Assembly (NCBI GenBank): GCA_946965045.2
Contig: OX337228.1
Coordinates: 6,386,001-6,450,000 of the forward strand
Origin: Epithemia pelagica
Lineage: Eukaryota; Bacillariophyta; Bacillariophyceae; Surirellales; Surirellaceae
DNA length: 64,000 nt
Direction of reading: 5' to 3'
Part shown: piece by piece, positions 19,499 to 29,518 of the stretch
How positions within the stretch are numbered: the stretch's first letter is position 1
How the letters are laid out: each line of letters opens with the position of its first letter
Program-made: the position numbers and the translations under genes
The notes under the pieces: generated by a model
The model's database searches: none
Told to the model about the DNA's origin: nothing
The model's input: the letters and a program-made list of their open reading frames with translations, nothing else

Positions 19499-20437
19499 CT
19501 ATGATATCCGAAGCTGCTCTGCGGCAGTTGTCTTCATGGAAGATTTCAATTTCTTTCCAAGTTCTGCTTTCACGGCTTCCAAAATTTGAGCGTCGTCGCT
19601 ACCACCGGACGATTTACAGACATCCGCCCGGATTCCATCGACAACTTGGTCAAACAACTCCACTTCGACTCCAAGCTCCTCCATGACATTCCGTAATCGA
19701 TCCAAGACGGGGGCTGCTGTGGCCCCTCCAGCAGCTTGTGTCTTGTTAAAGTCGTCAATACTTTTGAGCTTTTCCCCTCCAAACAATTGCTCTCGAAGAT
19801 CTGTCCCACCAAGAAACATCTTTTGTTGGTCTGATGCATCTTTCTCTTCTGTACAAGGGATCCCTGTTTGACATCCAGGTATTGCTTGAAAGGTCTCCCA
19901 ATCGTACGCTTTCTTTTGGGGACAACAGCTCCAGAATTTTGCCGTCTCGTGAAAGACAGGAGGAGATTTATGATAGACACATTCTGGGTAGGGTCCGCCT
20001 TTGGGGAATCTCTTGTTGCAACCAAAACGGGTACAAACGACCGTCGACTCCAACAGCTTTTGCTTTTCTTTTCGTTCCGCATCGGCCTTGGCCTTTTCCG
20101 CCGCGAGACTGACAGCCGCACCATGTTGAACGTAAACGTCGGCATAATCCGTGATTACCTCCACAACTACCGCATCAGACGGCAAAGCAACCATTTGCGA
20201 ATTTCCATCCACCGTTTTGCGAATGGCCAAATGCATTTCGGCTGGATTCAGCGTGTTTTGATTCTTAAAGGAGGCATTGTAGGTTTCCACGAATTGATCC
20301 AGAATCTTTTGCGTTGGCCCCGTCTTCCACTTCTTGGGCAACGTGATTTTCAACGACTTGTAAAGATCCATATTCTCATTGTCTTCGTAATGCAACAACA
20401 CCTTCATCTTGCCAACGCGTTCTGCGATTTCTTCCAA
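19499..20437 (-). CDS. CHORD-domain protein
   Basis: A 312-aa protein with one CHORD zinc domain at about 133-198: CTRFGC, CVYHKSPPVFHETAKFWSCC, then GCQTGIPC, giving the expected Cys/His ligands. CHORD proteins (RAR1, CHP-1/morgana) are co-chaperones that bind HSP90. The first ~130 residues (MKVLLHYEDNENMDLYKSL..., ending in a Lys/Glu helix) form a separate domain that I do not recognise; it has a ubiquitin-like feel but is unproven. The C-terminal 110 residues are helical. Only one CHORD and no visible CS domain, unlike RAR1 (two CHORDs). A second Met at residue 11 is a possible start. It is divergent from the WW-CD225 gene with about 250 bases between. Confidence 0.8.
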   Translation of the reverse strand: MEEIAERVGKMKVLLHYEDNENMDLYKSLKITLPKKWKTGPTQKILDQFVETYNASFKNQNTLNPAEMHLAIRKTVDGNSQMVALPSDAVVVEVITDYADVYVQHGAAVSLAAEKAKADAERKEKQKLLESTVVCTRFGCNKRFPKGGPYPECVYHKSPPVFHETAKFWSCCPQKKAYDWETFQAIPGCQTGIPCTEEKDASDQQKMFLGGTDLREQLFGGEKLKSIDDFNKTQAAGGATAAPVLDRLRNVMEELGVEVELFDQVVDGIRADVCKSSGGSDDAQILEAVKAELGKKLKSSMKTTAAEQLRIS

Positions 20438-20685
20438 ATGTATTCAATAGACCTGGAGTATGCTGACGAGAAAGATGAGGTCTCTTCGTCACAGGTCTTC
20501 GTTCTGTCGAAAGTTGTCGAAAAATCTTAAATGACTGCCCTGGCACGGCGGGCGTGGGCGACCCTTCCTGGATCTGCCGGCGCATCATGAAAAGCGCATG
20601 GGGAGCAGTCCATTCCCACAAACAATTCCCACTTCAATTGCGCCTCTCGCCGCGAGGTCTACAGCCAATGAGACAGGAATGACAG

Positions 20686-21303
20686 ATGACAGAGCGAGAA
20701 GACGCACACAAGAATCCCGAATCTGCTGGTACTTCAGTCGGGATGAACCCTGACTCTTCATCGTGTTACATAGCCCCACCTCCACCTTGCAACAGCAGCA
20801 GTAGTCCATATTCCACTATCCCTCCCGGTTGGGCGACCGCAGCCGATCCCAAGGATGGACGCCTCTACTACATTGAGCAGTCGACTGGTCGAACATCATG
20901 GACTCATCCAAACGCTCCTTCTCCTCAACCGTCTTATCCTTCGAACCGCAATGGAGTAATGACACCAAACTATTACGAGAATATAGATCCAACAATGATG
21001 GTCCATGCCGATCACAATCCTCGCTGGGCGCATCGCCGTCCCGACAATCATCAATGTTCGGCGGTCGCTGCATTCATTCTATGTTTTCCCTTGGGTGTCT
21101 TTGCCTTGTATCATTCATGGCAAACCGATGAGGCATGGAAACAGGGCCGATATGGGGATGCCATTGTTCACGCGCGTCAAACACCGCAATACGCGAGTTG
21201 GGGTATTGCCATTGGATCCATTTTTTGGATTCTGTGGTTCTTCTTCAAAAGAGGCAATGACGAATGGGAGTGGCCGGAATTGGGCAATCTGTTTAATGAT
21301 TAA
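20686..21303 (+). CDS. WW domain plus CD225/dispanin-like membrane protein
   Basis: A 205-aa protein. Residues 46-77 form a WW domain (PPGWATAADPKDGRLYYIE, then TGRTSWTHP, with W49, W72 and P75), which binds Pro-rich peptides. Residues about 118-190 resemble the CD225/dispanin (IFITM-like) domain: a first membrane segment with CFPLGVFALYHS, a cytosolic loop (WKQGRYGDAIVHARQ) and a second membrane segment (GIAIGSIFWILWFFF). The acidic end is EWEWPELGNLFND. The architecture suggests a tail-anchored or hairpin membrane protein that recruits a PPxY partner. The domain assignment is from motif memory; the WW part is certain. Confidence 0.8.
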   Translation: MTEREDAHKNPESAGTSVGMNPDSSSCYIAPPPPCNSSSSPYSTIPPGWATAADPKDGRLYYIEQSTGRTSWTHPNAPSPQPSYPSNRNGVMTPNYYENIDPTMMVHADHNPRWAHRRPDNHQCSAVAAFILCFPLGVFALYHSWQTDEAWKQGRYGDAIVHARQTPQYASWGIAIGSIFWILWFFFKRGNDEWEWPELGNLFND

Positions 21304-21451
21304 CATACAGTGATGTTCCTACTCAACTGGTATGTTTCTTTGAAATGAAAGAAGAAGGAAAACATTGCTTCTACTCGCACAATTATATTGTTTGAAGACA
21401 GTATTTGTAAAGAAGTTTATCATAAAATTTTGTATCCCTCCGATAAACGCT

Positions 21452-22501
21452 CTAATTGGTAAGATTTGAAGCGAAGGAGACTTTTTCTTTTGTATCTTGC
21501 GCCAGAGCTTTACCGTAACCGGATCGATATTCCGTTCCAGACGATGCTGGATCTTTGGGTGTATTCGGACGGGCCCATTCCAGTTTGAGAATCAAGTGAT
21601 CGTATCCGAAACCTTGCAATTTTTCCATGGCAGCAGCCGCATCCTTTTGATTGATAAAGGTGACAAAGGCAAACCCTCGCGATTCCATGGTTTCCTTGTT
21701 TTTGGCCAGATACACTCGAGACACACGGCCAAAATGCGAAAACAATTCTTGCAAATCCGCTTCTGTGGTGTTCTCGGAAAGATTTGTGACACGAATCGTA
21801 TTTAAATCATCCATGGTGCTACCCGCACCACCTCGTCCCATGGGTGGTTTATAGGCACTGCCCGTAGAAGGGGCAGCACCACCGCGTTGACTCGGAGGAA
21901 CATAGCGGCCTCCTGATCCACCACCACCAGTAGAACGAACTTGAGTCCATCCACCCGTCTCGTCACCCCCTCCAGAAGCGTCCGCTCCTCCAGCACCATC
22001 TCCGTCATCTTTGGCATCTCCACCACTCGCAACGTCGTATTTGCGTTCCAATTGACGACGTTGCTGTTTGGCCCAAAAGGCATTCAAGTTTGTCGAGAGT
22101 ACAGCTGTAGCATCTTCATCTTGCAAGTCTGTATCGGCATTCGGGTTCTCCATCAAAATTTCATCTTTGGATTGAACCGTCGTTTGTGTTCCGCTCTTCT
22201 CATCCGCCAGTGCTGTGCCAAACTTTTTCCAGCTTCTTCGTTCTTGGACTCCTTTCGGTTCTTTCAGCGTGTAACGTTCAACTCGCTGCTTTGTGACCGT
22301 TTTAATCAACAACTGGCCAGGAGACCGACCTGGTTTATAAGACGTGACAATCTGAATGCCGGCCTTATCCACACGGCTGTAATGGGTGGGAGGGATGGTC
22401 ACCCCTCCAGTCGTCCCTTGTTTTTGCTGCACTCCAAGTTCCGGTACAATGTCTTCATCATCGGAATCATCATCCGCGTCTCCCCAACGAGTGGACTTCA
22501 T
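21452..22501 (-). CDS. eIF3g: translation initiation factor eIF3 subunit G
   Basis: RNA-binding subunit of eIF3, involved in scanning and reinitiation. The 349-aa product starts at MKSTRWGD; an upstream in-frame extension is Thr/His-rich and unlike the family, so the ATG at 22501 is preferred. The N-terminal eIF3g region (SRVDKAGIQIVTSYK, then KFGTALADE) is followed by a Gly-rich linker with SGGRYVPPS. A C-terminal RRM (TIRVTNLSENTTEADLQELF, RGFAFVTF, ILKLEWARP) carries RNP2 and RNP1. Length is slightly above human (320 aa) because of the linker. Single exon. Confidence 0.95.
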   Translation of the reverse strand: MKSTRWGDADDDSDDEDIVPELGVQQKQGTTGGVTIPPTHYSRVDKAGIQIVTSYKPGRSPGQLLIKTVTKQRVERYTLKEPKGVQERRSWKKFGTALADEKSGTQTTVQSKDEILMENPNADTDLQDEDATAVLSTNLNAFWAKQQRRQLERKYDVASGGDAKDDGDGAGGADASGGGDETGGWTQVRSTGGGGSGGRYVPPSQRGGAAPSTGSAYKPPMGRGGAGSTMDDLNTIRVTNLSENTTEADLQELFSHFGRVSRVYLAKNKETMESRGFAFVTFINQKDAAAAMEKLQGFGYDHLILKLEWARPNTPKDPASSGTEYRSGYGKALAQDTKEKVSFASNLTN

Positions 22502-22888
22502 GGTGTTCCTTTTCTTGTTTCTCGTTTGCAAGTCTCCACGACAATACTCGGGCAGACAGGTGTGGGTGTGGGTGTGAGGGATGATCACCGATCACGGGGT
22601 TGTGTTTGTGGAAGCAAACGTGGGGCTTGTTGCGCGGGGATTTCTGTCCTTCGTCCGAAAGATCACGTGCGACCCAACCACGCCAACGCTATGTATGCTA
22701 TGTGTCTCCAGTTTGGTTCAACGCAGGAGTACGAGTCTCCTTTTTTAGAACGGAGTAGGTTCTGCAGACAACGATCTACGTTGGAACCCAAGCCAAGCGG
22801 AATCCGGATTCGAACGCGTAGACCAACCTATACGTTAAATGAATTCTCGGCTCTATCTATCATATCCAACAGGGGTCGTCCGTCATTT
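22502..22888 (-). other. intergenic region upstream of eIF3g
   Basis: 387 bases between two minus-strand genes, holding the end of the DUF6824 transcript and the eIF3g promoter. A direct AACAAATTTTAACAATC stretch near 22890 lies at the gene end. No gene is seen. Confidence 0.4.
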
Positions 22889-25800
22889 TTAACAAATTTT
22901 AACAATCGAAGGGACGACCGCCGGGACAGCAGCATCTTCTCCTCCTCCTTTTTTCATCCAAAACAAGCTTCGACGGGCCGATTGGCGTGTCGTGTTACCC
23001 TTTCTCATGACGGGTACCACTTTGCCCGGACCACCCTTGGGGAGGCATGGCTTGTTTGGTTGCGACTGGTGCAAATCCTTTGGATTGGACGTTGGAGGAA
23101 GGTCGATACCCTCGTCCACAAACTTGAACTCGTGTTGATCCAAATCAATCCACTCGCATTCATTGTCCATAACATAACGTATCTTGTGGACAACAACGTC
23201 GTTGTCTTCGGGTGAGGAGGAGGAAGCTGCATCTCGACATGTTTCCACAACGGCTTCGTAGTATGTTTTATCAATCGGCCAGTACACGGCAATCCGACGG
23301 CCCGAGGCGATTCGTTCGGGAGTGTCTGTCGTCGGCTTGTTTGCTGGCCGATGCGACGAGGTAGGTTTCGCTCGGGGCAGGGATCTTTGGGAACGCTTCG
23401 ACTTTTTGCTGTCCACCTTGGAAACTCTTGTCTTGGGTTTGCTTTCTTCGCTGGAGGGGGATTCCGTATCATACTTGGATTTCGATATGTACGAATATTT
23501 TTCTCTTAACGCTTGACATATCTGGAGAACCAAATGAGAAACGAATGTACAAAGGTGAGAGCGGGAGTAAATCATGAGAAACACTTTCTAATGCTCTCTT
23601 GGATTGCACAGACACTACATACCTTTTCAATGCATCGTCCCGTTTCGACCCGTCGAAGAACGTGTTTTACCGATGTACCAAAGCCGTCCTTGGCGGACAA
23701 GGGCTTGGATCCCGGAAGGACTTCCCAGAACCGTCCTCCAAATTGATCAAAAATATCTTGTGCCATGGGCCTTTTGAGATTCAATGGTAATTTCGCATAG
23801 GCATCCTTGTGAATTTGAATGACTTTGCGAAAGTGGATATTCCCCACATGCTTGTTGACGTGATGACCCCGTCCAAACAAGACATCACCTTCACTCAAGT
23901 CATCCAAACTGGCAACCTTGTGATGCTCGTCCACCAAACCATCCTCCTCTTTCTTCTCCTTCTTCTTGTTCTTCTTGTTCTTCTTTTCCTTGGTCGCTCC
24001 CTTTTCCTTTTTGCGTTTGGCGGCATCTTGTTGAAGAGGCAACTTGTGTTTCGCCAACGTCTTTTTCTTGACTGGTTTGTCCTTGAGGGATTTTGACTTG
24101 AACTGTTGTTTCTCTGTCAAAACTCCCTTGGTGGAAGCATCCTGTTTCTCATCTTTGGTGGTGGCCACTGGCTTGGTCGTCGTCTGGGCGCCTTGTTTTG
24201 TTGCCAATGCATTCTCCAAGTCATTCTTCTCCGTAGAGATCGAAAACATTCGGAGGCTGGGGTCTAGCATGGATACGGCAGTGCTGGACTCGGTCGTCGT
24301 CGTCGTCGTTGGGGGTTTGGAATCATCCTCTTTCATCTTAGGGATGGGCTTCTTTTTCTCCTCTTTCATCTTGCACTTGGAGTCATTCTTCTCCCTAGAG
24401 ATCGAAACCAGTCGGAGGCTGGGGTGTAGCATGGGTTCTAGCATGGATACGACAGTGCTGGACTCGGTCGTAGTCGTCGTTGAGGGTTTGGAATCATCCT
24501 CTTTCATCTTGGGGGCGGGCTTCTTTTTCTCCTCTTTCCTCTTGGGGATGGGCTTGAGTTTCGGTTTCTTCTTCTTCTTGTTGTTGCTGGTGGTGGTGTT
24601 GCTGATGAGGCTGGTCTTTTTCTTCTGCTTCTTCTTTGGAGGTGCATCATCTTGCGAAAACATCTTTTTGGGTTTGGGGTCTTCTCGTAACGTAGGCTTG
24701 CGGCTCGGAGGTTTTTGGTCATCATCATCATCGTCATTGTGTAGTTCTTGGTGGTCGTGTGGGGAGCATGGTGGAGCCGTCGAATCTTGACTGGTCCTGG
24801 GCGGATCCTTGATCCCTCCCGCTTTATTGTCGTCTATTGCGGCGGGGGGTAACAACAAGACGTGTTTGAAGTGGGACGACGCGGGTGGTGACAACGACTT
24901 GGACGAGGAGTTTTGTTGTGTTGTGGGTGGTGAATCGGCCGGACTCGTCGTCCTTCCTTCCTCTGTCAGTGCCTCGGTACTAGAGTTGTTCTTCTTGGTA
25001 AGACTTGTTGTCGTTGTTGTAGTATAGGGTGGCGGTGGTACCCATTTGGGTTCCCGCAAGGCTTGTGCCACCTGTGTCATTCACGCACACACACACTTGA
25101 GAAACACTCGACTACCTATAGTCGAATCCAAACGCACCCGCCCTGCATTGACTCACCTTTTCGACCGCCCGCGACAGGGGCACGGTCCGAAAGAGGCCCG
25201 TAATCACGTGCTCCGATGTGCCATGCGTGGCCACGGCCGCGGCAGCCTCGGCCGTATTGGTTCCTTCGGTATTCCAGTTTAAAATTTCCAAAAAGCGATT
25301 GCCGCCCTCGACAATGGCCTCGTAGGCTTGATAGAGGACGCGTCGTTTTTCAAAGGCATCCTTGCTGGTATTGTACGCGTCCCGAAAGGGATGGACCACG
25401 CGTCGAAATCTCAAGTTGCCCGGCAATTTGTTGACGTGATTACCGCGGCCCATGACCACATCGGTATCGGTAAAGAAGGAGGACGTTTCTTGGGTTTGAA
25501 CTTCATCCGTGGTGGGTTCATAGCGACGACGACGACGGCGTTTGCCCTTGGTGGTGACCAAAAATGGTTCCTTCCGCGTCGTGCCGTCCTGGTCGGTAGA
25601 GGCTGTTACTACTGCTGCCGTGTCGGGTGGTCGTGACTCCGCTGGTTCGTCGGTGTGGTTGGATTCGGTGGTCGATTGCGTGGGTCCCTGGTTGTTATCC
25701 TCCTCATGGTGGTGGTTGTCCGTGTCCTCTGGAATTGGAACCTGCGGTTCTTGTACCCAACTAGACTCTGAATCCTCCTCTTCTAGTATTTTTTGTTTCT

Positions 25801-26050
25801 TGGCCGCTCGGGATCGGATTCGTTCGCTGTTGCGTTCAGGAGAAACAACCTCCTGGTTGTCCTTCGTTGGGGAGGGTTCCACGGCACGTTTCGTTCCTAC
25901 GACGACATTCTTGGATGTGGTTGTACTAGTGTCTGTTGTGGTAGAGAGGGAGGGTTCGACGGTTGGAGTTTTGACTGGCTCGTCGACCGTGCGGGAATGG
26001 TTCGTATTCCGTGGTTCGTCTACGAGTGTGGAGGATGGCACCGAAGCCAT
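22889..26050 (-). CDS. double DUF6824 protein with C-terminal Tudor-like domain
   Basis: Three exons: 26050-25157, 25071-23623 and 23521-22889. The introns begin GTGAGT and GTATGT and end CAG, all phase 0, giving 991 aa. DUF6824, an abundant diatom domain of unknown function, occurs twice: DVVMGRGNHVNKLPGNLRF (from about 197) and DVLFGRGHHVNKHVGNIHF (from about 695). Each copy is split by an intron at the same place, after a VEK/IEK and before VAQALRE or ICQALRE. Between them is a Lys/Thr/Ser-rich linker with a direct repeat. Exon 3 has RRIAVYWPIDKTYYEAVVE and HKIRYVMDNECEWIDL, resembling a Tudor/PWWP-like chromatin reader. I infer a nuclear regulatory protein. The start at 26050 (MASVPSS) is chosen because the upstream extension is unlikely coding. 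Confidence 0.8.
24225..24540. repeat. in-gene direct repeat (~150-170 bp) in the DUF6824 gene linker
   Basis: Two adjacent copies encode KKKPxPKMKEDDSKP, a poly-Thr run, ESSTxVSML, then DPSLRMFSIS or HPSLRLVSIS. They are in frame, differ at a few positions, and lengthen the linker between the two domains. Boundaries are approximate. Confidence 0.75.
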
Positions 26051-26640
26051 GACAACCACGTTCTGCTCTCGACACACACTCCACACTCGGTCGTTCGACA
26101 CAATGGTACTTTCAATAAGAGAGAGAGAACACACAGTGGAAGGAACCAAAGGGAGGGATGTGAATTTCCAACAATGCAAAAGGTTGGTGGTGTTGCGGCG
26201 CTGAATTTTTTTTGGACCGAAACCCGAAAAGCTGTGCCGGTGTAGTGGGGGGAGAGCGGGTTTTGAGAGAGGAAGAAGAAGCGGGATTCCATTTGTGGAA
26301 CACTCTCCATCTGTTGATATCCGAATAAATCATACCGTTCTAAGTTACGTCAAAGGATCTTGTACGCTGGGAATGTCCTGGCAATCCCACGCGCGTCTTT
26401 GGGCATGACCACGACTACAATACAATCCGGAATTCCCGCGCCCAGATCATCTGTTCGACACCAAAGGCGACTACCCAGTCGCGAGGATCTATCGGGACGT
26501 CCTTCCACGTGTAGACGATCGCTTGTTGGATGTTGGATGCACAATTATTTGTGGGATCCTACAGTTTTTTAGGTCGATCCAACGCTTCGCATGTCCCTTT
26601 GATGCCATTATTCTTGCTGTGATTGAATCAAATCCATACC
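26051..26640. promoter_or_regulatory. divergent intergenic region, DUF6824 gene / RRKGS-repeat protein
   Basis: 590 bases between two divergent starts. It contains GAGAGAGAGAACACACAG (26119-26136) close to the DUF6824 gene and no ORF that looks coding. Both promoters must lie here. Confidence 0.45.
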
Positions 26641-28932
26641 ATGACGACGACGACGACAACAACAACAGTATGCCATCATGAGTGGATTGAGATTGGAAAG
26701 CGGCCCCGAGAGACCAACAAGAAGCATGTTCGGAGGATCGTACAACCTCTGCCTTTGTATCCACGTTGGTTTGTCGTCTCGTGTATGATTGGCCTGTCGC
26801 AACTTGCCGTGACCCATGGTGGTGGTGGTGGAACCTCTGGCACCGTCACACCAGAGAGGGACGTTCCCTGTTGGTCCCCGAGTCTCGACATGCGAGGTGG
26901 CTACCAGATGGACGACAACGATGACGACAACCACCACCAAGCCCGACAAAATGCCTTGTTGGATGCCTACATTGACGCACTCTTGGCGGGTGAAGAAACT
27001 GACACCATTGCCACAACCACAACAACAAGCGAGGAGGAGGACACAAGAGTACGTTCTTCCAACAACAACAATTCGGCTGATCTGGCCCACACCACAGTCA
27101 CGTTCGTAGAACAACCACAACAACCACCAAAACATCGTCCCATTGGGACCCACACGAGACGCCATTGTTCCACGTCACCCTTTCATCCTTCCTCCAGGGT
27201 GGGACGAGGAGGACATGAAGAAGAAGAAGAAGGAGACGAATCGGAACGACTAGGCAAGGTCTCGTCGAAAATCAAGACGACCAAGTCCACCAAACGTAAA
27301 CAAAAGCCTCATGACACCCAGAACAACACAACAAACACAACAACGACGGATGATGATACATTGCCAATACACGGACGACAAGACACGACAGCATCCAACA
27401 CTTCGGAAGCCTTTGTGGAACCAAACATGGACGACGACAATCCTCCGCCTACTCCATCCACAGCAACAACAGCAGCAGCCGCTTCGGTACCACCCACCAT
27501 TCCCAATCCACTCTTTCGGTTTTTATTGCATCGGGGACGGATTGGACATGTTCTCATCATGACCTTGGCCATTTGGTTGGATTGGTTGGCCTTGTATATT
27601 CCCCTCGTTTCGCACGTGTTGGATTGGTTCTATGTCCACTTGCTTCCTCGATCGGTGCGAGAACCTGCTCACTTTCGAAACCAGGGGGGTCGACACTCTT
27701 CTCAAACACCCGTGACGATGGCCACGACGGCGTCCACCACCTTGGCCCGGACAGGTGCGTCACGCAGCAAACGACGACAATTGGTGCGTCAAGCCGATGA
27801 ACGAGCCTTGCATCAATTGCAAGCATTGGATTCCAATGCCATTTATCAACAGGTCAGTTCTGCCTTTATGCAACGACATGGTTTGGGTCGCTATCGACGA
27901 CGACAACCACAACAACAAAACTTAGCCGATGCAGCCACGAGCAGTACCAAAGCCCTCCGGGAGGATTCCTCGCAAGGAGAATCCTCCAGGAGCCCTTTGA
28001 CTGCAGCTGTATCGAGTCGAGGAACAGCAAGCAATCGCAGCAATGCCAAAAAGAAGAAGAAGACGACGACATCCAAGAAGGATATCCCAAAGAAGAAAGA
28101 TTGGGTCGTGGAGGCCTTGACCAAAGATCGCAAGGGAGGAATAGTACGGCCCAAATCATCTCTTGAATTGGGCACCAAATCGGGTCTTTCGGTCGGGTTG
28201 GACTTTGGAACGGACACGCGTGATCGATATCGTGCATCGGTCGTTCACGTCATTGCTTCGGAACAAGCACTACCCAAACACGCTCGTCGTCCGGGGGACT
28301 CGAATACGGTCGTGACGAGTGACAATGCCAGCGGTCTCATGGGCAAACTACGGGCGGCCGCAGGGTCGAGTGTGTCGCGCAGTTTGTTGGGAGCCTATCC
28401 CGGAGATGCTCTACCCGTCCAAGAGGCTGCCGATACGCATGGATTGATGGGATTGGCCCAACGATATGGATACAGTGACTTGTTCCACTTGGATCAAGAC
28501 GATGACGACCACGACCAGAATGGCCATGGCGCCAGGAATCACTGGGATGATACTACCTTTGCCACAGTGGAAGAAGAACCGCCGTCGTTTCCAACCAAAA
28601 CATTTGCCCGTCGAAAAGGTTCTGCAGCCGATCAACTGTTGACTGGAAGACGAACTGGTAGACGAGTGGAGAGAGACCGACATTCATCCACGACGAGACG
28701 GCATGTGCCACGTAACAGTTTGATCGACCAATCATCCCGTGAACCCTCGGAGCGCCTCGCGGGGAGTTCGACCTTGTCGAAATCCGTACCCCGCAGAAAA
28801 GGTTCCTTGGCGGATACGATTTTATCCGGCAGCGACCGTTACCGTTCATCATCCGCACTCTCCAGTCGAAGAACCTCAGGCGGAACAAACAAGAAATCTA
28901 GCCGGAAGGACGAAACTACCGAGTCGAGTTGA
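26641..28932 (+). CDS. unknown low-complexity membrane protein with repeated RRKGS motif
   Basis: 763 aa from the ATG at 26641 (the codon opening the frame upstream is TTG). The N-terminus has a poly-Thr run, then one hydrophobic segment (about 44-60). The next 220 residues are Thr/Asn/Glu/Asp-rich, coded by CAA/ACA repeats. At about 285-325 one or two membrane segments (VLIMTLAIWLDWLALYIPLV) form the only strongly hydrophobic core. The C-terminal half is basic, with KKKKKTTT tracts. A short motif occurs twice near the end: ARRKGSAADQLLTG and PRRKGSLADTILSG. RRKGS is a plausible PKA-type phosphorylation site. I do not recognise a family. Confidence 0.7.
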   Translation: MTTTTTTTTVCHHEWIEIGKRPRETNKKHVRRIVQPLPLYPRWFVVSCMIGLSQLAVTHGGGGGTSGTVTPERDVPCWSPSLDMRGGYQMDDNDDDNHHQARQNALLDAYIDALLAGEETDTIATTTTTSEEEDTRVRSSNNNNSADLAHTTVTFVEQPQQPPKHRPIGTHTRRHCSTSPFHPSSRVGRGGHEEEEEGDESERLGKVSSKIKTTKSTKRKQKPHDTQNNTTNTTTTDDDTLPIHGRQDTTASNTSEAFVEPNMDDDNPPPTPSTATTAAAASVPPTIPNPLFRFLLHRGRIGHVLIMTLAIWLDWLALYIPLVSHVLDWFYVHLLPRSVREPAHFRNQGGRHSSQTPVTMATTASTTLARTGASRSKRRQLVRQADERALHQLQALDSNAIYQQVSSAFMQRHGLGRYRRRQPQQQNLADAATSSTKALREDSSQGESSRSPLTAAVSSRGTASNRSNAKKKKKTTTSKKDIPKKKDWVVEALTKDRKGGIVRPKSSLELGTKSGLSVGLDFGTDTRDRYRASVVHVIASEQALPKHARRPGDSNTVVTSDNASGLMGKLRAAAGSSVSRSLLGAYPGDALPVQEAADTHGLMGLAQRYGYSDLFHLDQDDDDHDQNGHGARNHWDDTTFATVEEEPPSFPTKTFARRKGSAADQLLTGRRTGRRVERDRHSSTTRRHVPRNSLIDQSSREPSERLAGSSTLSKSVPRRKGSLADTILSGSDRYRSSSALSSRRTSGGTNKKSSRKDETTESS

Positions 28933-29072
28933 ACGGTTCTAGTTTGCAATGACGAACCATCTGGCGTCCATATGCATTTGCTCTCGAAAGAATTCTCTAT
29001 ACAGATTGAAGCAAACCACCGCATCGTGGACATCTGGAAAGAGTCTGATTGCGCGCTCGTTCTCACACGTGA

Positions 29073-29490
29073 TGCTTCTACCAGCTTCCCGGATTTGGCT
29101 ACGCCAGGGTACCAGAGAAACAACGCCAAGAATGGTCCTCCTTCATGCAAGAATACATTGCAACTCGCCCAACCCTACGAGTCTTGTTTCACTTGATTGA
29201 TAGTAGGCATGGTCCAACCGAAGAGGATGCCGCTATTATGAAGCAAGTCGAGGAAAACATTCCTCCCACAGCCAAATATGTATGTAATTGTCCTAACAAA
29301 GGCGGATAAGAATAGCAAAGGAGCACCGGGAAACTATTCTGGAAAGGTATCCAACGATGTCATGAACAAGCTGCGCCAGGTAATGGGAGAAACGTTACAG
29401 CATGATGTTCCTGTTGTTTTGACATCGGCGGAAAGCAAACTCGGCAGAGATAAAATGTGGAGCTATCTTCGCCGTGCCGCCATTTCCTAA
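29073..29490 (+). pseudogene. truncated, frameshifted EngB/YihA-type GTPase remnant
   Basis: EngB GTPases act in ribosome assembly, in organelles in eukaryotes. The reading frame from 29073 gives LPGFGYARVPEKQRQEW (G3 region), then LFHLIDSRHGPTEEDAAI, a strong EngB signature. At 29277-29284 TATG is duplicated, shifting the frame. The other frame (29278-29490) continues YVIVLTKADKNSK (G4) to VVLTSAESKLGRDKMWSYL (G5) and the normal C-terminus. The P-loop (G1) and G2 half is absent; a stop lies just before 29073 and the previous gene ends at 28932. So at least half the gene is missing and the rest is broken. An assembly or base-call error could explain the 4-base duplication but not the missing half. 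Confidence 0.75.
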
Positions 29491-29518
29491 ACTGTAGCGC
29501 ACGGTTCTCTCAAGTCTA

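Noticed and set aside
21941-23215. 424-codon plus-strand frame
   Set aside because: Antisense to eIF3g and to the last exon of the DUF6824 gene, both well supported; no family features.
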